Shown one piece after another: positions 15,529-23,500 of a stretch of 44,611 nucleotides of DNA. A program made the position numbers and the translations under genes. The stretch covers positions 1 to 44,611 of the forward strand of contig JAFTBU010000053.1 of the NCBI GenBank assembly GCA_017455065.1, written 5' to 3'. Each line of letters opens with the position of its first letter. The stretch's first letter is position 1. This stretch comes from Bacteroidales bacterium (GTDB taxonomy: Bacteria; Bacteroidota; Bacteroidia; Bacteroidales; UBA932). Below the pieces are notes generated by a model. That model made no database searches. It was given only the letters and a program-made list of their open reading frames with translations, and had not been told where the DNA came from.

Positions 15529-15559
15529 TTTGCAGAATTAAAAATTCCGCTTATATTTG
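15529..15559 (+). promoter_or_regulatory. Promoter of tRNA-Gly
   Basis: TTTG (15529-15532), 19 bp, TATATTTG (15552-15559). The tRNA begins 13 nt further on at 15572. Confidence 0.8.
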
Positions 15560-15571
15560 CAGTCCCGATTT

Positions 15572-15644
15572 GCGGAAATAGCTCAGTTGGTAGAGCGTAA
15601 CCTTGCCAAGGTTAAGGTCGCGGGTCCGAGCCCCGTTTTCCGCT
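15572..15644 (+). tRNA. tRNA-Gly(GCC)
   Basis: A 73-nt cloverleaf. The acceptor arm GCGGAAA pairs with TTTCCGC, with discriminator T at 15644. The D-arm is AGCTCAGTTGGTAGAGC, the anticodon loop is CTTGCCAAG (anticodon GCC), and the T-arm is CGGGTCCGAGCCCCG. The bases after the discriminator happen to read CCA (15645-15647), so CCA may be encoded. A strong terminator follows at once. Confidence 0.95.
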
Positions 15645-15650
15645 CCAAAG

Positions 15651-15677
15651 CGCTTCAGATCCTGAAGCGTTTTTTTT
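15651..15677 (+). terminator. Rho-independent terminator of tRNA-Gly
   Basis: A perfect 8-bp stem CGCTTCAG (15651-15658) / CTGAAGCG (15662-15669) with a 3-nt loop, followed by eight T. Confidence 0.92.
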
Positions 15678-15761
15678 GTTTTCCCTTCGCCCGTCGCGGC
15701 TCCTTTGCGCCCGGCCTTCCCGGCCCCGAGCTGCCCCGGTACCGCCATTGCTTCGCGGAAT

Positions 15762-15796
15762 AGCCACCACCCCGCAGGAGAGCCACCACCCCGCAG
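15762..15796. repeat. Two-copy 19-bp tandem repeat
   Basis: AGCCACCACCCCGCAG occurs at 15762-15777 and again at 15781-15796, between the tRNA-Gly terminator and the next barrel gene. A degenerate third copy may follow (GCAGGCACCCCAC). The 15678-15886 stretch holds nothing else that I can recognise. Confidence 0.7.
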
Positions 15797-15886
15797 AACT
15801 GCAGGCACCCCACAAAAATGTATGCGGCGGGCGGGGAAAGCGGCGCGATTTTTGTAAGAAAACAGCGGAACAAATATCAATTGCAG

Positions 15887-18814
15887 ATGAAGAAAATAGC
15901 ACCTCTACTACTGGCGCTACTGCTATTTGCCCCGATGGCAAGCGCCCAGCAGCGTAACTCTCGCGGCGGTCAGACCGGCACGATCACCGGCACCGTCAGC
16001 CTGATCCCCGAAACTGAAGACGAAGAAGAAGCCCCCGGCGTGGGAGCTGCGGTCATTGCCGTCACCCCTGCCAAAGACACCCTCTTCGCCGTCGTCGGAG
16101 ACAAAGGCACCTTCACCATCCGAAATGTCCCCACCGGCAATGTCGACGTCACCATCAGCCTCCTAGGCTACGAAGAGATGCGCCGCACGATGTCCGTGAA
16201 GACAGGTGAAAACAAAGTCATTGTCCAATTGAACCCCTCCAACATCATGCTTGCGGAGGCTATCCTGCGCGAGACTGCCACTGCAATGGCGATCAAGGAG
16301 GACACCATCATATTCAACCCCAACGCCGTCAAATTTAACAAAGGCGAAATGGCCATAGACCTGCTGGAGCAGATGCCCGGCGTCAAGGTCAGCGACAACA
16401 GCGTCTCCATCCTCGACGAGCAGCTCGCGACGGTCTATATCGACGGTGCCCTGCTCTTCAGCAACGACCCCATGAGGGCCCTGGAGCAGCTCCCCGCGGA
16501 GGAAGTCTCAGGCATCAAGTCCTTTACCGAGTACGCCAACAAGGACCCCAACCACGTCATCAGCCTCAATGAAGAGAAGCAGCGCGTGATCGACATCGAG
16601 ACCAAGAGCAAGCCCCGCATGGTCGTCAACGGCAACTTCCTCGCCGGCGCCGGCTTCGACACCGACAGCGTGTACCATAAGTTCCGCTACACCGCCGGCG
16701 GCACCGTGAACCTCTCCTCCGAGAGCCTCCAGGTGGACTTCAGCGCCAATGTCAATAACATCAACAACGCTGCCTCCCGTATGCGTGGCAATGCCTTCCG
16801 CACCGCGGGCAGCGGCGGCGCAGCCGACCTCAGGGCCATCAGCATCAGCGCTGGCTTGACCCGCCGCTGGATGAGCAAGGAAGCCCGCAACTTCGTGCTC
16901 GGAAGCATCGGTGGATCGTACTCGTATTCAAACAATTACACCGTCAACGAATCCCGCTCCGAGCAGACCTACTTCCCCACCTCCGCCTACGACTTCCGCC
17001 AGTCGGTCAGCTCCTCTCACTCCGACCAGACCCAGGGCGTGCACCGCTTCGAGCTGAACGGCCGCAAGAGCCTCAAGGACGGAAACATCCGCCTGAGCGC
17101 CAACTACAGCATCACCGACGGACACACCAACTCATTGAACAGCAACTACAACTATCAGGATGCGCTGCCCCGCCAGGGTACTTCGTCGAGCAATGTCTCC
17201 GACAACCACAACAGCTCATTCTCATCAAATTTCAATATAAACAAAGGCTTCGGCGGCAAGGTCTACCTCGGCCTCGGGGCCAATTACAACATGGGTGATT
17301 CGGACGGTCTCTCCGCCAAGGTGGACACCACCACTTCGAACCTGGGCATCACGGTCCTCGACATCGACTCTGACGGCAGGAACCGCAGCTACGGATTCTC
17401 CCCCAGCATCACCTACCGGTTCTCCAACCGCAGCAGCATCGAACTCGGGTACAATCTCACCGACACCTACCGTGTCACCGACAGGGTGGCAATGGATGTG
17501 ACCGACCCCCTGAACCCCGTGCTCGACACCGTCAACACCGAGAGACTCACCAATGACAACCTCGTGCAGCGCGGTACCATCCGATACAACCAGTATTTCG
17601 AGAAGCTCCAGGCCAATCTCCGCGTCACCGTGGGATACGGCTCCACCAGGCTCGGCCGCACCGACCGTTTCCCCGAGGAGGACAGCTACAGCCGTCCTTT
17701 CAACGCCTGGACCGGCCAGGTCACCTTCGGTACCGACAAGATGATCAACGACTGGATGTTCAACTACAACCTCTCCAACAACACCCCGTCGCTGGAGCAG
17801 GTGCGCCCGAGGCTGGACAATTCCAACCTCTACTCCGTCTCCGCCGGTAACCCTTCGCTGGGACAGAGCACCTCGCACAGCTTCAGGATGAACTACAGCA
17901 CCGTCCTCGGAAAGGAGGCCCGCGAGACCCTCGCCAATGCCGGGAACAACCGCTGGAGGGCCGCCAACAACTTCTCCTCATTCTCCTTCTCGGCCGACTT
18001 CACGATGAACAACGACGTGATCGTGAGCCGCAGGACCTACTTCGCGGCGGACACTTACCTGCCCGAGTACGACTACACCATGCCTGCCCAGTCCACCCTG
18101 ACCTCCTACGAAAACGTGGACCACAGCTACAGCGCCTCCGCGAGCGCCGAGCTGGAGACACAGCTGAAGAAGATTAACAGCGTCCTGCGCACTTCGGTGT
18201 CGATGAGATGGGACAATTCCCCCTCGTACGTCAACTACAAGCTGACCACCACCGAGAACTACAGACCCACCGTGGCCCTCGGACTCAACAGCAACTTCTC
18301 CCGCAACTTCCGTTTCAACGTGCGCGCCACAGGCTCCTACATCTACTCCACCAACTCCGAGAAGGATGACGTCAAGTACTTCACCGAGCGCCTGACCGTG
18401 GGCTTCGAGCTGAACAACATACTCAAGCACCTCTACGCCGGCGGAAACTACAACAAAGTCTTCACCCAGGGCCTCTCGTACTCCCAGATCAACGACAACA
18501 TCCTCAATCTGAACATCGGCGCCCGCTTCGGCCCGCGCAACAACATAGACATCTCCATCAGCGCCAACGACATCTTCAACAAGAACACCGGATTCTCCAC
18601 CTCGATGGGCTCCGACTTCGTGCGCTACGCCTGGACCCACAACTTCGGGCGCCACATACTCTTCACCTTCGCCTACAGGTTCAACTCCATGAGCGGCCGT
18701 AGCGGCGGTGGCAATCAGGGCGGCGGCAACCAGCGAGGCGGCGGCTTCCAGGGCGGCGGTGGCTTCCAGGGAGGTGGAATGCAGGGCGGTGGCTTCCAGA
18801 GGGGCGGCCGGTAG
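15887..18814 (+). CDS. Outer-membrane beta-barrel protein with glycine-rich C-terminal tail
   Basis: 975 residues: signal peptide (MKKIAPLLLALLLFAPMASA), a carboxypeptidase-regulatory-like domain (about 30-115), a plug-like region (about 125-230; AIDLLEQMPGVKVSDNSV, EQLPAEEVSGIKSF) and a long barrel. The start at 15887 is chosen for the signal peptide; the open frame continues 23 codons upstream without coding character. The last 40 or so residues are a low-complexity tail rich in Gly, Gln, Asn and Phe (repeats of GGGF/GGGNQ), placed after what should be the final barrel strand (RHILFTFAYRFNS). Such tails are known in some Bacteroidota barrels but the role is unknown. It is in the same family as the 4406-7291 barrel but not a close copy. 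Ligand unknown. Confidence 0.85.
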   Translation: MKKIAPLLLALLLFAPMASAQQRNSRGGQTGTITGTVSLIPETEDEEEAPGVGAAVIAVTPAKDTLFAVVGDKGTFTIRNVPTGNVDVTISLLGYEEMRRTMSVKTGENKVIVQLNPSNIMLAEAILRETATAMAIKEDTIIFNPNAVKFNKGEMAIDLLEQMPGVKVSDNSVSILDEQLATVYIDGALLFSNDPMRALEQLPAEEVSGIKSFTEYANKDPNHVISLNEEKQRVIDIETKSKPRMVVNGNFLAGAGFDTDSVYHKFRYTAGGTVNLSSESLQVDFSANVNNINNAASRMRGNAFRTAGSGGAADLRAISISAGLTRRWMSKEARNFVLGSIGGSYSYSNNYTVNESRSEQTYFPTSAYDFRQSVSSSHSDQTQGVHRFELNGRKSLKDGNIRLSANYSITDGHTNSLNSNYNYQDALPRQGTSSSNVSDNHNSSFSSNFNINKGFGGKVYLGLGANYNMGDSDGLSAKVDTTTSNLGITVLDIDSDGRNRSYGFSPSITYRFSNRSSIELGYNLTDTYRVTDRVAMDVTDPLNPVLDTVNTERLTNDNLVQRGTIRYNQYFEKLQANLRVTVGYGSTRLGRTDRFPEEDSYSRPFNAWTGQVTFGTDKMINDWMFNYNLSNNTPSLEQVRPRLDNSNLYSVSAGNPSLGQSTSHSFRMNYSTVLGKEARETLANAGNNRWRAANNFSSFSFSADFTMNNDVIVSRRTYFAADTYLPEYDYTMPAQSTLTSYENVDHSYSASASAELETQLKKINSVLRTSVSMRWDNSPSYVNYKLTTTENYRPTVALGLNSNFSRNFRFNVRATGSYIYSTNSEKDDVKYFTERLTVGFELNNILKHLYAGGNYNKVFTQGLSYSQINDNILNLNIGARFGPRNNIDISISANDIFNKNTGFSTSMGSDFVRYAWTHNFGRHILFTFAYRFNSMSGRSGGGNQGGGNQRGGGFQGGGGFQGGGMQGGGFQRGGR

Positions 18815-18845
18815 TTTGAATTGACGGAATTATTGCATATATTAG
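18815..18845 (+). promoter_or_regulatory. Promoter of lysA
   Basis: TTTG (18815-18818), 19 bp, TATATTAG (18838-18845; one mismatch to TAnnTTTG). The lysA ATG is at 18867. Confidence 0.65.
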
Positions 18846-18866
18846 CGACCTCAAGGTTAGTTAGTT

Positions 18867-20024
18867 ATGCTTAGTAAGAAAGTCAAGGATGCTCTCAAGG
18901 GACTTGAGACACCGTTTTATCTCTATGACATGGACCTGCTGCGGGTGACCGTGGAGAGCGCTGCCACGATGGCTGCCCGCTACGGTTTCGTGCTCCATTA
19001 TGCAGTAAAGGCCAATGTCGACCCCCGCGTGCTCGCTCTGATCCAGAGCTACGGATTCGGCGCCGACTGCGCCAGCGGCAATGAGGTGCGCTGCGCCATT
19101 GAGGCCGGTTTCGACCCCGCCAAGATAGTCTATGCCGGCGTCGGCAAGCGCGACCATGAGATCCGTTATGCCATCGAGCAGGGTATCTTCGCCATCAACT
19201 GCGAGTCCCTCGAGGAGATGCAGGTGATAAACGACATCGCCGGCGAGCTCGGCAAGAAGGCCACCGTCGGCCTCAGGATCAATCCCGACATCGATCCCAA
19301 GACCAACAGCTGCATCGATACGGGCCAGGCGGACTGCAAGTTCGGTATCTCCTACGAGGAGGTGCTGCGCAGCGCCGACCAGATCAAGGCGATGAAGAAC
19401 ATCATCGTCAAGGGCATGCACCTGCACATCGGTTCCCAGATCAGGGAACTCCATGTGTTCGAGTATCTCTGCGAAAAGGTCAACACCATAGTCGCCAACC
19501 TCGAATCCCTGGGATTCAAGCTGGATTTCGTGGACGTCGGCGGCGGTCTCGGCATCAATTACGACGTGCCCGAGAATGAGCCCGTGCCCAATTTCGCATC
19601 GGTTTTCGCCATCATCAATTCGCATCTGAAGGTGGGCGGCAAGGAAGTGCACTTCGAGTTCGGCCGCGCCATCGTGGGCGAATGCGGCGAGCTCATCACC
19701 CGTGTCCTCTTCAACAAGACCACGGCCACCGGGCGCAAGCTCGTCATCGTGGACAGCAGCATGACCGAGCTCATCAGGCCCGCCCTGTACGGCTCCTATC
19801 ACAATATCGAGAACATCACCTCGGAGGAAACCCGCCAGGAGCGCTACACCATCGTGGGCACCGCCTGCGAGTCCACCGATGTGTTCGACGAAAACATCAC
19901 CCTGCCTCTCACCTCGCGCGGCGACCTGCTGACCATCAAGTCCGCCGGCGCCTACGGGCAGTCCATGGCATCGCGCTACAACCTGCACGACCTGCCCCGC
20001 TCGGTGTACAGCGACGAACTTTAA
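18867..20024 (+). CDS. lysA: Diaminopimelate decarboxylase
   Basis: 385 residues, fold-type III PLP decarboxylase that makes L-lysine from meso-diaminopimelate. The PLP lysine is Lys48 in HYAVKAN, the glycine loop is GGGLGI, and the substrate-binding motifs ECGELITR, SSMTELIRPALYGSYH and CESTDVF are present. The protein is full length. It has its own promoter (18815-18845). The GH43 gene follows after 17 nt and may be cotranscribed, which would be an odd pairing of lysine synthesis with arabinan breakdown. Confidence 0.95.
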   Translation: MLSKKVKDALKGLETPFYLYDMDLLRVTVESAATMAARYGFVLHYAVKANVDPRVLALIQSYGFGADCASGNEVRCAIEAGFDPAKIVYAGVGKRDHEIRYAIEQGIFAINCESLEEMQVINDIAGELGKKATVGLRINPDIDPKTNSCIDTGQADCKFGISYEEVLRSADQIKAMKNIIVKGMHLHIGSQIRELHVFEYLCEKVNTIVANLESLGFKLDFVDVGGGLGINYDVPENEPVPNFASVFAIINSHLKVGGKEVHFEFGRAIVGECGELITRVLFNKTTATGRKLVIVDSSMTELIRPALYGSYHNIENITSEETRQERYTIVGTACESTDVFDENITLPLTSRGDLLTIKSAGAYGQSMASRYNLHDLPRSVYSDEL

Positions 20025-20041
20025 CTTAACCATATAGCCAC

Positions 20042-21031
20042 ATGAAAAGAACACAGATTCTGGCGACACTCGTCGCCCTCGTCCTTCCGGTCATGACGGC
20101 CGGCGCCCAGGGCTTCAATGCCACCAATCCTTCCGCCCACGATCCCGTGATGGCCAAGGAAGGGGACACATGGTATGTATTCACCACCGGAATGGGAATC
20201 AGCTGCATGACTTCCCAGGACCTCAAGACATGGACTCCGGCCTATTCGATCTTCGACAAGGCCCCGACCTGGGTCACCGACCTGATGCCCGATTTCCGCA
20301 ATCACATGTGGGCCCCTGATGTGTTCTTCTACAAAGGCGAGTGGCATGTGTTCTACTCCTGCTCACGTTTCGGACGCAACACTTCAGTCATAGGACATGT
20401 CTCCAGCCCCAGCCTGGATCCCAAGAATCCCGCCTACAAGTGGACAGACCACGGCATGGTGGTCCAGTCTGTGCCCAACCGTGACATGTGGAACGCCATC
20501 GACCCCAACTTCGTGCTCGACGAGGATGGCAATCCCTGGATGGACTTCGGTTCTTTCTGGAACGGCATCATGATGGTCCGTCTGGATGAAAATCTCAAGG
20601 TGGCCGAGCCCCAGGAGTGGATCAATATCTGCCGTAGGGAGCGCAGCTTCGACCTCGACCCGGCCAATGCCGGCGACGGTGCCGTGGAGGCGCCCTTCAT
20701 CTACAAGAAGGGGGACTGGTACTATCTCTTCGCATCATTCGATTATTGCTGCCGCGGTGCTAACAGCACCTACAAGGTCGTCATCGGCCGCTCCAAGAGT
20801 GCCAAGGGTCCTTTCCTGGACAAGGAAGGCAAGGATATGGCCAAGGGCGGCGGCACCACCCTCATCGAGGGCAACAAGACCGACTATGTGGCCATAGGCC
20901 ATTGCGCAGCCTACACCATCGAGGGCAAGGACATCTTCGTCTCGCACATCTACATGGCGGGAAGGGGAGATTCGAGGCTTTTCGTGAGGGAGATGAGCTG
21001 GGAAGACGGCTGGCCCGTCGTCAAGTTTTGA
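20042..21031 (+). CDS. GH43 glycoside hydrolase, probable endo-arabinanase
   Basis: 329 residues with a signal peptide (MKRTQILATLVALVLPVMTA) and the five-bladed propeller pattern of GH43. The catalytic acids are Asp34 (SAHDPV, base), Asp154 (NAIDPN, pKa modulator) and Glu216 (VEAPFIYK, acid). Blocks such as MWAPDVFFYKGEWHVFYSCS and the C-terminal IGHCAAY fit the endo-1,5-alpha-L-arabinanase branch; the family also has exo-enzymes and xylosidases, so the exact substrate is inferred. It fits with the pectin genes downstream, as arabinan decorates rhamnogalacturonan. The 3' end overlaps tatC tail to tail by 11 nt. Confidence 0.88.
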   Translation: MKRTQILATLVALVLPVMTAGAQGFNATNPSAHDPVMAKEGDTWYVFTTGMGISCMTSQDLKTWTPAYSIFDKAPTWVTDLMPDFRNHMWAPDVFFYKGEWHVFYSCSRFGRNTSVIGHVSSPSLDPKNPAYKWTDHGMVVQSVPNRDMWNAIDPNFVLDEDGNPWMDFGSFWNGIMMVRLDENLKVAEPQEWINICRRERSFDLDPANAGDGAVEAPFIYKKGDWYYLFASFDYCCRGANSTYKVVIGRSKSAKGPFLDKEGKDMAKGGGTTLIEGNKTDYVAIGHCAAYTIEGKDIFVSHIYMAGRGDSRLFVREMSWEDGWPVVKF

Positions 21032-21767
21032 CGATCAGGATTGACAATTCGTAGAGGCCGTACAACGGCAGGAATACAATCATCAGCGAGAACGGATCCC
21101 CGGTAGGGGTGATGACCGCAGCAAGGACAAGCAGCACCACCGCGGCGTATTTGCGCCAGGCCCGGAGCTGCTTTTTATTTATTATCCCCAGGGCTGAAAG
21201 CAGCCAGGCGAGCACGGGGAGCTCGAACACCAGGCCCATCACGAAGATGATGGACAGGAAGTTGGATACGTAGGAGTTGAGGGAGATCTGGTTGGTGATC
21301 AGTTCACCTATCCTGTAGCCGGCGAGAAAACGGAAAATCACCGGGAAGACTACGCAGTAGCCGACGGCGCAGCCGGTGTAGAACAGCAGCGAGCCGCCCA
21401 GGAAGGCTCCCGCCACGCCTTTCTTTTCGTTAGGGTACAGAGCGGGGCTCAGGAATCTCCAGAGCTCGTACATCAGGTAGGGGAAGGCGAGCAGCAGAGC
21501 GAACCACAGCGAGAAGCTGAAGTGGGTGAGGAACTGGCTGGCGACGTTGATGTTGATGATGTCCGCCTGGAAATCAGTGGCTCCCAGCAGCTTGTAGGCG
21601 AAGAAATCGCCTCTGGTGGGGCCGAGCACGACCGGGTCGAAGATGTAGGGCATGGCTATGAAGCAGCCCACGATGAAGACCACCAGTACGATCAGTACAC
21701 GAAAAATCGACCACCTGAACACCTCCAGGTGGTCCCAGAAAGTCATTTCCTGGGGATCGGCAGACAT
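21021..21767 (-). CDS. tatC: Sec-independent protein translocase TatC
   Basis: 248 residues with six TM helices. The N-terminal signature MTFWDHLEVFRWSIFRVL contains the conserved Glu and Arg used in twin-arginine signal binding. The central part (FALLLAFPYLMYELWRFLSPALYPNEKKG) is a textbook TatC block. It forms the receptor of the Tat pathway with TatA. The start codon overlaps the tatA stop by one base (TAATG), so the two are coupled. It overlaps the GH43 gene by 11 nt at the 3' ends. Tat is absent from many gut Bacteroides, so its presence is a useful taxonomic hint. Confidence 0.95.
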   Translation of the reverse strand: MSADPQEMTFWDHLEVFRWSIFRVLIVLVVFIVGCFIAMPYIFDPVVLGPTRGDFFAYKLLGATDFQADIININVASQFLTHFSFSLWFALLLAFPYLMYELWRFLSPALYPNEKKGVAGAFLGGSLLFYTGCAVGYCVVFPVIFRFLAGYRIGELITNQISLNSYVSNFLSIIFVMGLVFELPVLAWLLSALGIINKKQLRAWRKYAAVVLLVLAAVITPTGDPFSLMIVFLPLYGLYELSILIVKT

Positions 21768-21970
21768 TATTCCTTGGGAGTGTCGGGCTTGTCTGCGGAG
21801 TTGATTTCGTCTTCAACTCCCTTGATGCCGTCCTTGAACTCCTTCACGCCCTTGCCGAGGCCTCTCATAAGCTCGGGTATCTTCTTGCCGCCGAAGATGA
21901 GCAGCACTACGAGGGCGATGATCAGGATTTCCCAGATGCCTATATTCTGGAGGAACAGAATGCTTTTCAT
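21767..21970 (-). CDS. tatA: Sec-independent protein translocase TatA
   Basis: 67 residues: one N-terminal TM helix (IGIWEILIIALVVLLIFGG), the conserved FGGKKIPELMRGLGKGVKEF amphipathic helix, and a short acidic tail, typical of TatA/E. I start at 21970 (MKSILFLQ); the frame is open 8 codons further but those codons overlap the promoter. With TatC it exports folded proteins. A two-component TatA/TatC system without a separate TatB is common in this phylum. Confidence 0.93.
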   Translation of the reverse strand: MKSILFLQNIGIWEILIIALVVLLIFGGKKIPELMRGLGKGVKEFKDGIKGVEDEINSADKPDTPKE

Positions 21971-21991
21971 GACAGAGTGTGTTAGTTTATG

Positions 21992-21999
21992 CAAATATA
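21992..21999 (-). promoter_or_regulatory. -7 element of tatA-tatC
   Basis: TATATTTG on the minus strand (21999-21992), 21 bp before the tatA ATG. The expected -33 element would lie inside the end of comF and is weak. Confidence 0.55.
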
Positions 22000-22008
22000 A
22001 AAAAATAA

Positions 22009-22758
22009 TTACGAAGTGGTGACGAATGCGAGGGTCGCCGCGCTGATGCGGACTTCCTCCCCGAAGGCGCTGCGCAGTGCCCTGTGGCAGGCGGCGAGGG
22101 TCGCACCGGTGGTGCAGACGTCATCGACCAGCAGGATGTGCTTGCAGGAGGGTTTTCCGACCACCCTGAAGGCGTCGCGGACGTTGCGCGACTTGCCCTC
22201 GACGCTCAGCCGCGTCTGCGTGCGTGTGCGCCGCGAGCGGCGCAGGACGCGGGCGTCCAGTCGCGCCCCCTCGAGCTCCCCCGCCACCTGCTCCCCGAGG
22301 ATTTCGGCCTGATTGTACCCCCTCTGAATCTTTCTGGTCCAGTGCAGCGGCACCGGCACCACCAGGTCCACATCGGCGTACAGGGGCGATGCCGCGAGGG
22401 CCTTCCCCAGCAGCCTCCCGAAGAACTTGCCGTCCCCGAAGCGGCGGGAATACTTGAGCGCCTGCGGGATGCGCCGGTAGGGCGATTCGGAATTGTAAAA
22501 GAACAGCGCGCAGGCCCTCATATATGGCGTCCAGGCCTCCAGGCCCCGCTCTATGACGGCATTGATGCGCTCGGACATGGGATTGCGCTCCAGGGTCTGG
22601 AAATAGGTCAGGGGCAGGTCGGCGAGGCATCCGGTGCAGATGTGCTCCTCGTCCCTTATCAGCCTGCGCCCGCACACAACGCAGGACCGCGGCATGGCCA
22701 GATCTGCTACTGACCTTGCCGCGGTCTTCAGTGTGAGATGCTGCAGGCGGGGGTCCAT
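22009..22758 (-). CDS. comF: ComF-family phosphoribosyltransferase-like protein
   Basis: 249 residues. The N-terminal four-cysteine zinc motif (CVVCGRRL...CTGC) is followed by the type I PRTase fold with the PRPP-binding loop ILLVDDVCTTGATL near the C-terminus and the ComF hallmark RGYNQAEILGEQVA. ComF proteins act in DNA uptake during natural transformation, probably with ComFA/PriA-like helicases. It starts one base after the fabG stop, so it is in the same operon. Confidence 0.92.
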   Translation of the reverse strand: MDPRLQHLTLKTAARSVADLAMPRSCVVCGRRLIRDEEHICTGCLADLPLTYFQTLERNPMSERINAVIERGLEAWTPYMRACALFFYNSESPYRRIPQALKYSRRFGDGKFFGRLLGKALAASPLYADVDLVVPVPLHWTRKIQRGYNQAEILGEQVAGELEGARLDARVLRRSRRTRTQTRLSVEGKSRNVRDAFRVVGKPSCKHILLVDDVCTTGATLAACHRALRSAFGEEVRISAATLAFVTTS

Positions 22759-22759
22759 G

Positions 22760-23497
22760 TCAGCACGCCATGGCGCCGCAGCACTGGATCACCTGGCCGC
22801 TGACATAGGAAGACAGCTCGCTGCCGAGGAACAGGGCCACTCCGGCCACTTCCTCGGGGGTGCCTCCGCGCCTCAGGGGTATGCTCTTGACCCATTGGGC
22901 CCGCACCTCCTCGCTCATGGCGGCGGTCATGTCTGAGATGATGAATCCGGGGGCGATGCAGTTGGCCCTGATGCCGCGGGGACCCATCTCCTTGGCTATG
23001 GACTTCGTCAGTCCGATCAGGCCCGCTTTCGATGCGGAGTAGTTGCACTGCCCGGCATTGCCCTGCACACCCACCACCGAGCTCATGCTGATGATGCTGC
23101 CGCCCCGCTGGCGGGACATGACGGGCACCACGGCGTGGATGTAGTTGAATGCAGACTTGAGATTGACCGTCAGCACGGCGTCCCACTGGGCCTCCTCCAT
23201 GCGGAGCATCAGGCCGTCGCGGGTGATGCCGGCGTTGTTGACCAGGATGTCGATGCGGCCGAAGTCGGCGAGCACCTGCTCCACCGTGGCCTGGGTCTGG
23301 GCGAAATCGGCGGCGTTGGACTGGTAGGCCTTGACCCTGTGTCCGAACGCTGCGATCTCTGCGGTCGTCTCCTCATTTATAACTATGTCGGTGAAGGCCA
23401 CGTCGGCGCCTTCGCTCGCGTATTTCAGGGCTATCGCCTTTCCGATGCCCTTGGATGCTCCCGTGATGAGAGCCACCTTTCCTTCCAAAAGTCCCAT
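22760..23497 (-). CDS. fabG: 3-oxoacyl-[ACP] reductase
   Basis: 245 residues, short-chain dehydrogenase. The cofactor loop is TGASKGIG (12-19), the NNAG motif is at 87-90, and the catalytic triad is Ser139 (SMSSVVG), Tyr153 and Lys157 (YSASK). The overall match, including NAGITRDGLMLRM and the IAPGFI segment, is with FabG of fatty acid synthesis, which reduces 3-oxoacyl-ACP using NADPH. The C-terminus (VSGQVIQCCGAMAC) has an unusual cluster of three cysteines where most FabG have a VNGGM ending. The gene lies 3 nt after the aminopeptidase gene and 1 nt before comF. Confidence 0.9.
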   Translation of the reverse strand: MGLLEGKVALITGASKGIGKAIALKYASEGADVAFTDIVINEETTAEIAAFGHRVKAYQSNAADFAQTQATVEQVLADFGRIDILVNNAGITRDGLMLRMEEAQWDAVLTVNLKSAFNYIHAVVPVMSRQRGGSIISMSSVVGVQGNAGQCNYSASKAGLIGLTKSIAKEMGPRGIRANCIAPGFIISDMTAAMSEEVRAQWVKSIPLRRGGTPEEVAGVALFLGSELSSYVSGQVIQCCGAMAC

Positions 23498-23500
23498 ATG

